NCBI RefSeq assembly: GCF_017115165.1
Contig: NZ_JABXKF010000139.1
Coordinates: 172,725 to 236,724 of the forward strand
Origin: Nostoc sp. LPT
GTDB lineage: Bacteria; Cyanobacteriota; Cyanobacteriia; Cyanobacteriales; Nostocaceae
Direction: 5' to 3'
Length of the DNA: 64,000 nucleotides
Positions 45,726-55,899 of this stretch are shown one piece after another. Each line of letters opens with the position of its first letter. Within the stretch, counting starts at the first letter, position 1. The position numbers were made by a program, and so were the translations under genes. The notes beneath the pieces were generated by a model. It was given only the letters and a program-made list of their open reading frames with translations. It had not been told where the DNA came from and made no database searches.

Positions 45726-48035
45726 GTGATGCATTCTAATGTCCTGATAGCACATCCTTCAACCACCACGATCGCTCTCGTTGGTGCTGGCTTTAGTGGT
45801 TCTTTAGTAGCGGCTCACCTGTTAAAAACTGCCAACCGCCCCCTATTGATTAAACTGATTGAGCGCAGTCACGACATTGGCAAGGGAGTCGCCTACAGCA
45901 CGGACACCATCAGCCATTTGCTGAATGTATCCGTAGGCAAAATGAGTGCCTTTCCCAGCGATCCTAGTCATCTGCTGCGCTGGTTAAACTATAACCGCAG
46001 TGAGTTAGGGACATTTCTGCCCAGTGACTTGAATGCCAGCAGCTTTATTCCCCGTCAGATATTCGGGCTTTATATCCAATCGATTTTGGAGGAAGCTGAA
46101 GCCACGGCATCGAGTAACGTCCGGCTAGAGCGCGTCATCGATGAAGTGGTGGCAGTGGAGCCACAAGCCAAAGGCGCGATCGTCTCCTTGAGTAGCAGCC
46201 GTACTTTCGTGGCAGACAAAATTGTACTGGCACTGGGAAACGCCCCTTCTCCCCCTCCTGGATCGCAACCCTCTGAGGACAATGACACCCCCTACCTACG
46301 TCATGCTTGGTCAGCCGAGGCGTTGGCAGAGTTGAAACCTGATGCGCCTGTATTGCTGATTGGCACTGGACTGACGATGGTGGATATGGTGGTATCACTC
46401 CACGCTGGCAACCATCAAGGCAAAATTTATGCCGTATCTCGCCGGGGATTGTCTCCGCTACCGCATCAATCGACTAAACCCTACCCCGCCTTTTTGACCC
46501 CAGACACCGCGCCGAAAACAGTTCGCGGCTTGCTGCGGCGCATTCGCAGTGAGGTGCAAACGGCAGCAGTGCAGGGCTACGACTGGCGATCGGTGATTGA
46601 TTCCCTGCGTCCGATCACCCAGCAACTCTGGCAACAACTGCCCCTCGTAGAACAAAAACGGCTTTTGCGCCATGTCACCCCCTATTGGGATGTACATCGC
46701 CATCGAATTGCCCCCAAAATTGCCAAGATTGTCCAAGCAATGCTGGATTCTGGGCAACTAACTATTACCGCAGGGCGCATTCAGGGCTATCAGGCGGCAT
46801 TTGAGGCGGTGGCAGTGACCGTTCGCCAGCGCCAAACGCAAAAAAATCAGGTTTTGCAAGTCGGTCGCGTGGTGAATTGCACCGGGATACAGGCAAATTA
46901 TCAGCGATCGCCCCAATCCTTAATTGCCAATTTACGCACCCAGGGATTGATCCGCCCCAACGATATTGGCTTGGGTTTGGATACTACCCCCGATGGTGCT
47001 GTATTAGATGCTCAGAGTAAACCTTCAAGCCTACTCTATACCTTGGGTACTCCCCGCAAAGGCAATTTGTGGGAAACGATCGCTGTTCCCGAACTGCGCG
47101 AGCAGGCTCAGGCATTGGCGACAACAGTGTTGCAATCCTTACCAGTGCGGGTGCGTCCCGTTTCGCCCATTTCTCGCGCCACTGAACAAGAATATAGCGA
47201 CCTTCGACTTGCCATACCCCAGTCAACACTATTGTTTCGCCAATTCTTTGACCCAGAATCTAGCACCTACACCTATCTGATTGCAGACAGTCAGACTAAA
47301 GATGCGGTGCTGGTAGATACAGTATTGGAGCAGGTTGACCGTGATTTACAAGTGCTGGATGACTTGGGGTTGAGTCTTTGCTACTGTTTAGAAACTCACA
47401 TCCATGCTGACCATATCACTGGTGCTGGTAAACTTAGACAGCAAACGGGTTGTCAGGTGATGGTGCCCCAAAATGCCACTGCTAGGTCTGCGGATCACTC
47501 CCTTGCCGATGGCGAAACCTTAATCGTAGGGGCAGTGCGGATTGAGGCGATCGCTACACCAGGGCATACCGACAGCCATCTGGCTTATTTAGTCAACAAT
47601 ACCCATCTGTTAACGGGGGATGCCTTATTGATTCGCGGCTGTGGACGCACAGACTTTCAATCGGGTGATGCGGGTACTCTGTACGAGACAGTGACGCAAC
47701 AGTTATTTACTCTCCCAGAAGAAACCCTGGTTTATCCCGCCCATGACTACAAAGGGCGCACTGTTTCTACTATTGGTGAAGAAAAACGCCTCAATCCCCG
47801 ATTTGCTAATCGCAGCCGCGAGCAATTTATCGCAATCATGAGCCATCTGGGTTTGAGTTATCCCAAAAAGATGAACGAAGCCGTACCCGCCAATGAATAC
47901 TGTGGCGATTTCATGCCCGAAGAGAGTCTGAGCAATGGTACGAGTTTGGCGATTGATGTAGATCGTGAAAAAGTAGAAAAAACGCTATCAACTAATACTG
48001 AAATTTATGAGGACTACTTTGCTATGTACATTTAG
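45726..48035 (+). CDS. Fusion: FAD/NAD(P)-binding oxidoreductase (COG4529-like) + ETHE1-type MBL persulfide dioxygenase
   Basis: 769 residues. The first half (about 10-470) is a flavoprotein of the FAD/NAD(P)-binding COG4529 type: LVGAGFSGSLVAAHLLKT, HDIGKGVAYST, LLNVSVGKMSAFP, and VLLIGTGLTMVDMVVSLHAG as second dinucleotide motif. From about 495 a metallo-beta-lactamase domain follows: FRQFFDPESSTYTYLI, ETHIHADHITGAGKL (metal ligands), ATPGHTDSHLAYLV and LTGDALLIRGCGRTDFQ, the ETHE1 pattern of persulfide dioxygenases, which oxidise glutathione persulfide to sulfite. A 40-residue tail follows. The join suggests an electron- or sulfur-transfer partner for sulfide detoxification. A flavin-side substrate is not evident. 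GC-richer than its flanks. Confidence 0.88.
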   Translation: MMHSNVLIAHPSTTTIALVGAGFSGSLVAAHLLKTANRPLLIKLIERSHDIGKGVAYSTDTISHLLNVSVGKMSAFPSDPSHLLRWLNYNRSELGTFLPSDLNASSFIPRQIFGLYIQSILEEAEATASSNVRLERVIDEVVAVEPQAKGAIVSLSSSRTFVADKIVLALGNAPSPPPGSQPSEDNDTPYLRHAWSAEALAELKPDAPVLLIGTGLTMVDMVVSLHAGNHQGKIYAVSRRGLSPLPHQSTKPYPAFLTPDTAPKTVRGLLRRIRSEVQTAAVQGYDWRSVIDSLRPITQQLWQQLPLVEQKRLLRHVTPYWDVHRHRIAPKIAKIVQAMLDSGQLTITAGRIQGYQAAFEAVAVTVRQRQTQKNQVLQVGRVVNCTGIQANYQRSPQSLIANLRTQGLIRPNDIGLGLDTTPDGAVLDAQSKPSSLLYTLGTPRKGNLWETIAVPELREQAQALATTVLQSLPVRVRPVSPISRATEQEYSDLRLAIPQSTLLFRQFFDPESSTYTYLIADSQTKDAVLVDTVLEQVDRDLQVLDDLGLSLCYCLETHIHADHITGAGKLRQQTGCQVMVPQNATARSADHSLADGETLIVGAVRIEAIATPGHTDSHLAYLVNNTHLLTGDALLIRGCGRTDFQSGDAGTLYETVTQQLFTLPEETLVYPAHDYKGRTVSTIGEEKRLNPRFANRSREQFIAIMSHLGLSYPKKMNEAVPANEYCGDFMPEESLSNGTSLAIDVDREKVEKTLSTNTEIYEDYFAMYI

Positions 48036-48046
48036 GAGTATCGTGG

Positions 48047-50863
48047 CTACCTAGAAAGTAACTGCGCGTTTAATGCTTTAGTAATGCGATCGCCAGAAGC
48101 TTCTAAGTGAGCTAAGGTGTAAAGATCGAGGCTTTTTCCGTCAGGGTGACGCTCGGTCCTCGCTATCGCTGGCGCTAACGCAGTGGTTTCAAGGGAAGGA
48201 ACCCCGCTAATGATCTGTTCGCCAAGTTGTTTGAGTCTGACATCAATGGCTTTTTGCAGTTGGCGCAGTTTATACCAAGCTAATGTCCGCCCATCTTCAG
48301 GTGTATTAGTAGTACCCAAGATCATCTGTAACAAAATATTCAGATGTTCCCGTTGCAATGAACGGCGGATGCTAGAAATTGGCTTTGGTTCTCCTGGGGC
48401 GAAAACTTCTGTCCAGATGCCTGTTTGCAGGGTGTCGAACAATTCTGGTATGGAAAGCGCTTCTCCGGGCAGGGTTTTTAATTCTATATCTTGTAAGCGA
48501 TTCAGGCGATCGCTGTCTAATAGCGATCGCAATATTGCACTTTGAAAACTCAAAATGCGATCGTGAATTGGATAATCAAGGCGGTTATTAGGTGCAGAAC
48601 TACCCCAGTGTTCCCAACGGGACGGTGCTAGTTGATTGAGCAATTGTGGTGAAAAGCTAAAAGCATCTTCGGCAAATACATACTCTTGTAACTTTGTCAA
48701 CGCTTGACGTTGTTTTAAAAGTGAAACTGGTACAAATGCCCAAGCATCATCACTGGTATGGAGACGCCGAAACGATTGTCCGCCAATGTATTTAGAAAGC
48801 AAAGTGGCGTTCCGAAAATAATATTTAAGTACTCTATTAAATTTCAGGCGTAGGTTACTATAGCTTTCTCCTTTCGATAGATAACCCTGATCAAGACGCT
48901 GCCACATAAAACGAGCATTATCCATTTGCCACTGTGAATAAAGTAGCACATCACTACTCATATCCCAGACATTTGCCAAAGGATTGATATCCCAGATATC
49001 TTCATCAGTTGCGTAAGATAATTCTGGTTGAGGCGACGCTAGTGCAATCTGGTCTAAAAAACTTTTTTCTGATTCTGGAATCGTTACCTCAAGTGCTGTT
49101 GCTGGAAATTTTTTGTAGCCATACTCAATTGCCCATTCGTCATAAGGCCCAATAACTCCTGGGAAATAGTCACCTTGTTGTACTCCCTGTGGTGCTATAT
49201 TCACAGGTACATAGTCCATCACCGAACCCACTAAACCTTTGGTGTGAGTGATTTCAGTATTATTTAATTCTTGTGGCGCTAACATGGTGCTGCCATAAAA
49301 GTTGTGGCGCAAACCCAGAGTGTGCCCAACTTCGTGAGCGATAAGAGAACGCAAATATTGATGTACATACTCCTTCATCGTTTCACCACTAGGTGTAGTG
49401 TTTGGCAACATTGACAACGCTAGCGCCCCCATAGCTGCTTGATTTGAAGACTCCATACCATAGCAGGACTCAGAGGAGAAAAACAAAGCAGAGGAAGATG
49501 ATGCAAAGAATCTATCCAGATATTTTCTTGCGTGTTCATGTCCTTTCATCTTTTCTGGACATGAATTTGCCTCGATTAATGCATGATATTCTTGCTGAAC
49601 TAAACGCACCATATTGGCATCCACAATAATATCTGCATCCAATATTTCCCCGGTGAAGGGGTTAACGCGCATCGGGCCTTTGGCAAAACCTGCATCTAAA
49701 GAATTGAACCAGCGAATAGTGTTGTAATGTACATCTGCTGGTTTCCAATCAGCATCATCTGGCATTTGCTGCACTTCAATAGCATTTTGAAATCCGGCTT
49801 TTTCAAATGCTTTGTTCCACATCAAAACGCCTTCACGAATCGCATCACCGTATTTTAGTGGTACAGCATTTTCAATCCAATACACAATTGGTTTTTTCGG
49901 TAGAGATAAAGGGGCGTTAGGATCGGATGGTTCTAGATGCCAGCGATTAATGTAACGTACAAATGATTCACGAGCATTATTATCAGAAAAGTCTTGGAAA
50001 GCAGTAGTAAAATATCCAACTCTATCATCGGCAAGTCTGGGAATATAACCATTGTTTTCTCTCAACTGAGAAAAACTGTAGTGTACCTTTAGAGTGAGTG
50101 CCCTACTATCGGGTACAGTGATTAAATTTGAACCTTCTAGTGATGAAAAACCGTAAATCGAATCAATCTCTATGTTTTCTGGGAAGCTGTTAACATCACC
50201 AAAATATGACTTGCGTGCATCTAAGCGGTAATCGGCTTGCAAAGAGTATTTTAATAGAGAAGTTAATCCAGGAAAATCCTGTATTAGCAGTCCATTCAGG
50301 TCGATTAGAATATTTTGATTTTTGGGATCGATAGTAGCTATTTCGAGTGAATAAAGAACTGAATCGCTAAATGAACGAGCCAGCGATCGCTGTTCTGCTA
50401 TACTGTCTGTACGGAATTTTACATTACGCACAACAAAATGCAATCTATTATTTATTCTTCGGAAGTAAAAGATAAAATCAGAAAGAGGTAATCCACTATA
50501 AATCCCACTTTACCCAATGCCTGATTCCAATGTTACTATAGCTAGGTAGTTTTTATTTAGCTGCTCTGGCTTAAGTTCTAAAAAAACTTTTCCCGAATCC
50601 TCGCTACAATAAAGTGTGAAAAGTCCTTCTAGTTTATCTATCCGATTAACAATCCCATTAAATAGACAAAAATCTTCCTTTTTAATCTCAGCAATATTCT
50701 TGTCAGCACTTACTAAGTTTTCAACTACAGGGAGTACATTTAATTGCTGTACATCAATATTAGAAGTATTTGAAAGTTGGTTTGCTTCTGCATAATCATT
50801 TGATAGCAACAAGCTATACAGTAATACTATACAGACTGCTAATTTTGTTATCCAGTATTTCAT
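48047..50863 (-). pseudogene. Zinc metalloprotease (DUF5117/DUF5118 family), one internal stop
   Basis: Read from the ATG at 50863 (MKYWITKLAVCIVLLYSLLL, a signal peptide) the frame gives the DUF5118-like N-domain (KIEGLFTLY-like KLEGLFTLYCSEDSGKVFLE, EQLNKNYLAIVTLESGIG), then TAA at 50510-50512, then continues in the same frame as SGIYSGLPLSDFIFYFRRIN into a 798-codon remainder. That remainder holds AHEVGHTLGLRHNFYG (HExxHxxGxxH zinc site, about 49.31-49.35 kb) and the C-terminal domain. One base change (GAA to TAA) explains the break; the rest of both halves is intact, so it is recent, an assembly/read error, or recoded. An alternative start is 50938. Confidence 0.85.
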
Positions 50864-50938
50864 CCTTTGGCTTTCCACCTGAACAGTTCTCGTGTTAAGG
50901 AAAAATGTCGAGTAGTTTTTCGTCTGTAAGTCCTTCAA

Positions 50939-51822
50939 ATATCTAGGGATTACAATATAAATTCACTCAATCAGATAAACAATGCCTCTAATACAGCACA
51001 GCAGAAATCCAGCTACCATCTTAATTAACTAGACAAATTGTTCAAGCAACTTGTTCAAGGTAGGCAAACTTCCGCCACAGTGTACTAGTTTAAAAGTCGT
51101 GTGACTGTTGATTGTTATTAGTAACTATTCAGGAATTATCCATAAGCATCTATCTTTTAAGGTTGATAATTTTTACAACCAAAGATATATGTTTTTTTTA
51201 TTTCTACTTGTATTAAAAACCAAATGTTGTATTAAAAATGTATTTAGTGCTACATTTAGTAGCCCAAGAAATCTCAAGCATGATTTATAAACAAAGAGTA
51301 ATACTGATAAGAAAGCTATTATTGAGCATTTAAATGCTTTTTTCGGATGAATTTTGGAAATTTATGCTAATTTCAACCGTTTTCTCAGATAGTCAATTGT
51401 TCTCAATGGTCTTTAAAGCGTTATGACCACGCAAAATCAGCTTTTTTGCCTAATTATCGACCATTTGCTCTAGGCAACCACAAACCAATTTTGAGTGATT
51501 TGCGGTTATTTTATGTACAAGCAAAAGTGAGTACACCAATTTCTACCGCTTGGGTGATGTCAAAATCAAGCAATCTATGAAAAATATCGTGGTTAACTAA
51601 ATATTGCAGTTAATACATATCTGGCGAAATTAAATATGCGTTATCCAGAACCCTTGTAGAGACTTAGCATTGCTAAGTTTCTAGATTCTTTTTCTCCTCT
51701 ATGAATGGTTTGATTTAGTTGATTTGCTTGTGGATGATTGGTATAGTCTCATTTAAGATATTTCATAACTGAGATATGCCTTTTGTTAGAAGGATAATTA
51801 TTTTTTTATAGGTAATCTTTAT
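50939..51822. other. AT-rich spacer with a possible gene remnant
   Basis: No intact gene. Plus strand about 51370-51580 has one frame open for about 68 codons (LKRYDHAKSAFLPNYRPFAL, FYVQAKVSTPISTAWVMSKS) without a start, ending in a stop; it looks like the tail of a lost gene of unknown family. Confidence 0.4.
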
Positions 51823-52236
51823 TTGTACTCCAAAAAACAAACTAATTCGGCAATGATAAATTTGATTTCTAGGACTATTAGTCAAATCAGTTCCCTCCTT
51901 AAAGGACTTCAAATAAAAGGTTTTTTGGCTATTGTCATAGTTGGTTTTCTAGTGCTGACGACGAATGTTGCTCCTGGGCAAAGTAACACAGGCTTAAAAG
52001 AAAGAGTTCGCGAACAGATACAGCAAGATGATTCTCAAAGACCGAGAACAATCGGGGAATGGAATAAAGAAGCTCGTGAAACCAAAGGTGCTCCTGGTGA
52101 ACGACTTAAAAAGATTGGAGAAGAGTCAGCAGAAGCCTTTAAACAATTTGGAGCTGGCTACGTAGAAGGTGCTGAGAAAACTGCTAATGATGTCGGGGAA
52201 AGTGCAGCACAAACAGGCAAAAAAATACTGAACTAA
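51823..52236 (+). CDS. Predicted exported protein, unknown function
   Basis: 137 residues if TTG at 51823 is used (128 from the ATG at 51853). A single hydrophobic segment (KGFLAIVIVGFLVLTTNVAP, about 32-51) looks like a signal peptide or anchor, followed by a charged, helix-rich region (LKERVREQIQQDDSQRPRTI, EESAEAFKQFGAGYVEGAEK) resembling LEA-like or stress-related proteins in composition. No family is named. Start choice is unsettled. Confidence 0.55.
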   Translation: MYSKKQTNSAMINLISRTISQISSLLKGLQIKGFLAIVIVGFLVLTTNVAPGQSNTGLKERVREQIQQDDSQRPRTIGEWNKEARETKGAPGERLKKIGEESAEAFKQFGAGYVEGAEKTANDVGESAAQTGKKILN

Positions 52237-52326
52237 GTTTGACGTCAAATGCATTCTAATCTTTACTTGGCAGTAAGTACTAATAACTTTTCGCCAATAA
52301 ATGAGTAATATTACGAAGGCTGGTAT

Positions 52327-52420
52327 CTAACCAACGAACTCTTCTAATATTTGCGTAAAGCGTTCACCCTTACTGAGCATAGATTGTAGCATTTCGTCAA
52401 TTGCATTAAATATAGGTTTT
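52327..52420 (-). pseudogene. 3' remnant of an unidentified gene
   Basis: The minus-strand frame reads PIFNAIDEMLQSMLSKGERF then TQILEEFVG and a stop. It ends upstream at the palindrome 52424-52455, as if cut there. Family not recognised. Confidence 0.35.
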
Positions 52421-52423
52421 TTA

Positions 52424-52455
52424 GTAGGGGTGTACAGCTAGCTGTATACCCCTAC
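52424..52455. repeat. 32-bp near-perfect palindrome
   Basis: Half-site GTAGGGGTGTACAGCT with one mismatch in the other arm. It is related in design to the GTAGGGGCG... core of the 95-bp element and is probably a small insertion. Confidence 0.7.
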
Positions 52456-52945
52456 TGCGTATTATTTCACGTCCGTTTGATCACTATTAAACTTGAAGAA
52501 CCCCAAAGACTCAAAACTATACTTTGTTTACCGTTGCTTTGGCTTATTAAAGGCTGCGAGCTGCTGGTTTGACTGGAGGCAGTAACCCACCTACAAGAGG
52601 ATTACAATGCAGAACCTTCCAACAAAATTTCAACCACAGTTGGTTGCTTCTGTCAATGCGTAAATCATAAATTTAGTCTTTTCAAAGATTAACAAGTAAT
52701 ACTTTTTTACTTTCTATTGTAATCAAGTTAACATCTATCCAAAGAAATACCTTTTAATAATCTTTTAATTTGGCAACAGACTTATAATTGCTAAGTCTTT
52801 CATTTGGCACTTGCCAAGCATTATTTTGGCTTTGAACGATCTTCTTTATGATTTTAAGACATCTGTCTTCAGTAGGGTAAAACTCCAAATGTACATTTGA
52901 TAACATTATTAAGAATAAATAAATAATTGCGATTTGGAGTTAATC
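52456..52945. other. Leader region of the carotenoid protein gene
   Basis: No gene beyond an 18-codon ORF at about 52607 (MQNLPTKFQPQLVASVNA, after AGAGGATT). A perfect AAATGTACATTT palindrome lies about 60 bp before the HCP start, a possible regulator site. Confidence 0.45.
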
Positions 52946-53434
52946 ATGACATCTACACAAACCAACGATCCAACTATTCGTGAACATGTACAAGCTTGGC
53001 AAAATTTAAATGTAGATCAACAACTTGCTTTGTTTTGGTTTATCTACAAAGAAATGGGGGGTTCAATTACTCCAGCCGCTCCTGGAGCAAGTACTGTTTC
53101 TCCAGAAATAGCTGAAGGTTTATTTAATCAAGTTAAGGAATTATCTCACGAACAACAATTACAAGTTCAGCGTGATTTGATTAATAAAACGGATACCCAA
53201 ATTTCTCGTGAGTATGGCTCTTTGGGTGATACTACAAAACTCCTATTTTGGTATCGATTATCTCAAGGGATGGATAATGGTACTATAATTCCTGTACCTA
53301 ATGATTATGAACTTCCTTCCGAAGCTAAACCATTGTTTGGCAAAATTCAACTCTTAGAGTTTGAACAGCAGATTACTCTTTTCCGTGATTATGTTTCGCC
53401 ACTGGGTGCTGAAGCCGCAAGTGTTGGAATTTAG
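52946..53434 (+). CDS. Helical carotenoid protein (HCP; OCP N-terminal-domain homologue)
   Basis: 162 residues from the ATG at 52946, chosen because TTGGAGTT is 6 nt before it. The all-helical carotenoid-binding fold of the OCP N-terminal domain is clear: VQAWQNLNVDQQLALFWFIY, EMGGSITPAAPGAS, LSHEQQLQVQRDLINKTDTQ, SREYGSLGDTTKLLFWYRLS and VPVPNDYELP. There is no C-terminal NTF2-like domain, so it is a stand-alone HCP rather than OCP. HCPs bind a ketocarotenoid and quench singlet oxygen or phycobilisome energy, depending on the clade; the clade cannot be told here. No CTD homologue is in the window. Confidence 0.94.
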   Translation: MTSTQTNDPTIREHVQAWQNLNVDQQLALFWFIYKEMGGSITPAAPGASTVSPEIAEGLFNQVKELSHEQQLQVQRDLINKTDTQISREYGSLGDTTKLLFWYRLSQGMDNGTIIPVPNDYELPSEAKPLFGKIQLLEFEQQITLFRDYVSPLGAEAASVGI

Positions 53435-53458
53435 CACTTTTGAACTTTTTAGGATGCT

Positions 53459-53488
53459 AAGGGTATCTATTAAGTTATTTATACCCTT
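53459..53488 (+). terminator. Possible terminator of the HCP gene
   Basis: AAGGGTAT and ATACCCTT flank a 14-nt loop 25 bp after the stop; T-run is weak. Confidence 0.4.
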
Positions 53489-53701
53489 GTCTTAAAACTT
53501 TCTAGATTCGCCAGTCGCTTAATATAAAGCTAAATTTTGATGGCTGGCGTATTTAGTAATTTTTATTTCATTACTTTGAGATGTTTATGACTTCTATAAA
53601 TATCAAATTTGTATAACAAAGTGTATCAGAATTTGTGAATTTGGATATAGACGCTCACTTGATAGTTATAGCGTTACTGTATACTAAAACTATCTCATGC
53701 A

Positions 53702-53721
53702 ATTCCAGCGATCGCTGGAAT
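53702..53721. repeat. 20-bp perfect palindrome centred on HIP1
   Basis: ATTCCAGCGATCGCTGGAAT, just downstream of the nagB gene. Without a T-run it is a palindrome, not a clear terminator. Confidence 0.6.
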
Positions 53722-53754
53722 AATTAGTTTGGAAGATTGAAGCTGTGGATAAGT

Positions 53755-54534
53755 TTAAGTTGATTTTAGTAAGCTAGCAGAATTAACATCTAAAAACAAC
53801 GTCGCTTGGGGTTGTTGACGGAGAATAGAAGCCGGACAGTCTTTACCAACGTAACTTTCCAGCATTTCTTTTACCACATTCGCTTTACGTTTTTCTGGAG
53901 CAAGACAGATAATTTTTTTAGCTGAACAAATTGTTGGAATGGTGATAGTAAAAGCATACTGTGGCACGGTTTCTAAATTCGGAAAGTGACCTGTACTTAC
54001 TTGTTGCTGACGGTTCACAGTATCCAGTTTTACCAGTTTAACTTTGTAAGGATCTTGAAAATTTGTTACAGCTGGATCGTTAAAAGCTAAATGCCCATTT
54101 TCGCCAACACCAAGACAGCATAAGTCAATCGGTTGTGCTTGCAATAATTTAGTGTAGCGATCGCACTCTGTTACTGGTTGTAATGTATCACCTTCTATAT
54201 AGTGAAATTTTTTAGGATTAACTCGCTTCTCTACACGTTCTCGCATATAACGCCGAAAACTAGCAGAATGGTCAGCAGTAATTCCCAAATATTCATCTAG
54301 ATGGAACAGAATAATCCGTGACCAATCTACACCACCCAATGCAATCAAAGCATTAAGAAATTTGAGTTGGGAGTTACCTGTAGCTAACAATACAGCAGCT
54401 GTATCCTGCTGCTTAAGAACTTGCTGTAAATACTTTTGCACGATTTCGGCAACATCCTCGGCCATTTCGACTTCAGAGTTGTAAATCTGCACTAGTAAAT
54501 CATCAACGCGAAAAAAGTTTGTGGCGGCTACCAT
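53755..54534 (-). CDS. nagB: Glucosamine-6-phosphate deaminase (NagB family)
   Basis: 259 residues. AAVLLATGNSQLKFLNALIA is the phosphate-binding start, FHLDEYLGI holds the catalytic aspartate region, and CLGVGENGHLAFNDPAV is the family signature. It converts glucosamine-6-phosphate to fructose-6-phosphate and ammonia. The related 6-phosphogluconolactonase lacks the GENGHLAFND form, so NagB is favoured. No nagA or transporter is nearby. Confidence 0.88.
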   Translation of the reverse strand: MVAATNFFRVDDLLVQIYNSEVEMAEDVAEIVQKYLQQVLKQQDTAAVLLATGNSQLKFLNALIALGGVDWSRIILFHLDEYLGITADHSASFRRYMRERVEKRVNPKKFHYIEGDTLQPVTECDRYTKLLQAQPIDLCCLGVGENGHLAFNDPAVTNFQDPYKVKLVKLDTVNRQQQVSTGHFPNLETVPQYAFTITIPTICSAKKIICLAPEKRKANVVKEMLESYVGKDCPASILRQQPQATLFLDVNSASLLKST

Positions 54535-54770
54535 TTGCTTACATAGAAAGTTATCAATTATACGGCACTTTTCTCTGAGGCTTTACCTATCTGCCCTTAT
54601 ATGCCCTATCCAGTATAGATTTTAGGATTTAGCAGATTAATTTCTGACTCTTGAAATTTTCTTCTCCAGTCCATAATCCCCGTATTAACGAAGGAATAAT
54701 CACTAAAGACAAAAAACAATGTAAACTATTTAAATTAAGTTAACAATTATTTACATTCTACCCAAAAATT

Positions 54771-55457
54771 ATGCTGGCTGCAATTCTCTTTGACCTAGAC
54801 GGGACTATTGTCAACACTGACCCTATACACTACCGAGCTTGGCAGGAAATGCTGTTAAATTACAGCATAGAAATAGATGAAACATTTTATAAATCCCGAA
54901 TTAGTGGAAGGCTAAATCCAGAAATTGTTAAAGACATTCTGCCACAATTATCAACATTAGAAGGGCAAAGATTTGCAGACGAAAAAGAGACGCTTTTCCG
55001 CAAACTCGCCCCACATCTCAAACCGCTAAGTGGATTTTCTGAACTACTAGCATGGACAGATGCACATCAATTAAAACGTGCATTAGTAACTAATGCCCCT
55101 AGATTAAATGCAGAATTTATGCTAGAGGTTTTGGGGATCAAAGAAGCTTTCCATACAGTTGTTTTAGCGGATGATTGTATTGCAGGTAAACCCGACCCTG
55201 CGCCCTACCAAGTTGCCCTGAATAAGTTGGAGATTACAGCAGAAGAAGCGATCGCTTTAGAAGACTCTCCCTCTGGTATTCGTTCAGCGGTGGGCGCAGA
55301 TATCCGCACCATTGGCATCGCCTCCACCCACGATCCGCAAATTTTGCAGTCAGTCGGTGCATTTATGGCAATTCCAGACTTTACTGATTTGCAGTTGTGG
55401 ACATTGCTAAACTCACTCATCGAGCCAGATTTAAGTGCGATCGCTTCTAATTTTTGA
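54771..55457 (+). CDS. HAD-family phosphatase/beta-phosphoglucomutase-like
   Basis: 228 residues. Motif I FDLDGTIVNTD (nucleophile D8, acid D10), motif II ALVTNAPRLN, motif III lysine in IAGKPDPAPY, motif IV ALEDSPSGIRSA. The alpha-helical cap lies between motif I and II (about 15-85). This fits the HAD subfamily IA (phosphoglycolate phosphatase or beta-phosphoglucomutase-like); the substrate is not decided by sequence. It is divergent from nagB, 236 bp apart. Confidence 0.9.
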   Translation: MLAAILFDLDGTIVNTDPIHYRAWQEMLLNYSIEIDETFYKSRISGRLNPEIVKDILPQLSTLEGQRFADEKETLFRKLAPHLKPLSGFSELLAWTDAHQLKRALVTNAPRLNAEFMLEVLGIKEAFHTVVLADDCIAGKPDPAPYQVALNKLEITAEEAIALEDSPSGIRSAVGADIRTIGIASTHDPQILQSVGAFMAIPDFTDLQLWTLLNSLIEPDLSAIASNF

Positions 55458-55508
55458 GGGCAGGGGGCAGGAGGCAGAGGAGCAGAGGAGCAGAGGAGCA
55501 GGGGGCTA
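55458..55508. repeat. G-rich purine tract
   Basis: GGGCAGGGGGCAGGAGGCAG followed by three AGGAGCAG units. It could form triplex or quadruplex structure; similar to the tract near 41940. Confidence 0.55.
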
Positions 55509-55539
55509 AGTTCCAAGCTACGTCCGCAAGTATCAAAGC

Positions 55540-55854
55540 CTCATTAATGAGTATCAAAGACTCATTAAAGGAGTTCTAAGCCTCATTAATGAGTATCAAA
55601 GACTCATTAATGAGTATCAAAGCCTCATTAATGAGTATCAAAGACTCATTAAAGGAGTTCTAAGCCTCATTAATGAGGATCAAAGACTCATTAAAGGAGT
55701 TCTAAGCCTCATTAATGAGGATCAAAGACTCATTAAAGGAGTTCTAAGCCTCATTAATGAGGATCAAAGACTCATTAAAGGAGTTCTAAGCCTCATTAAT
55801 GAGTATCAAAGACTCATTAAAGGAGTTCTAAACCTCATTAATGAGTATCAAAGA
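55540..55854. repeat. 21-bp tandem array, 15 units of two alternating types
   Basis: Type A starts CTCATTAATGAGTATC (or GGATC) and type B starts CTCATTAAAGGAGTTC. They mostly alternate, giving a 42-bp higher-order unit. Type A contains the perfect palindrome CTCATTAATGAG. No unique spacers, so not CRISPR. Confidence 0.9.
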
Positions 55855-55899
55855 CTTAATTAATTAGGATTTACGCACAGGTAATGAAAAACTTCCCCC

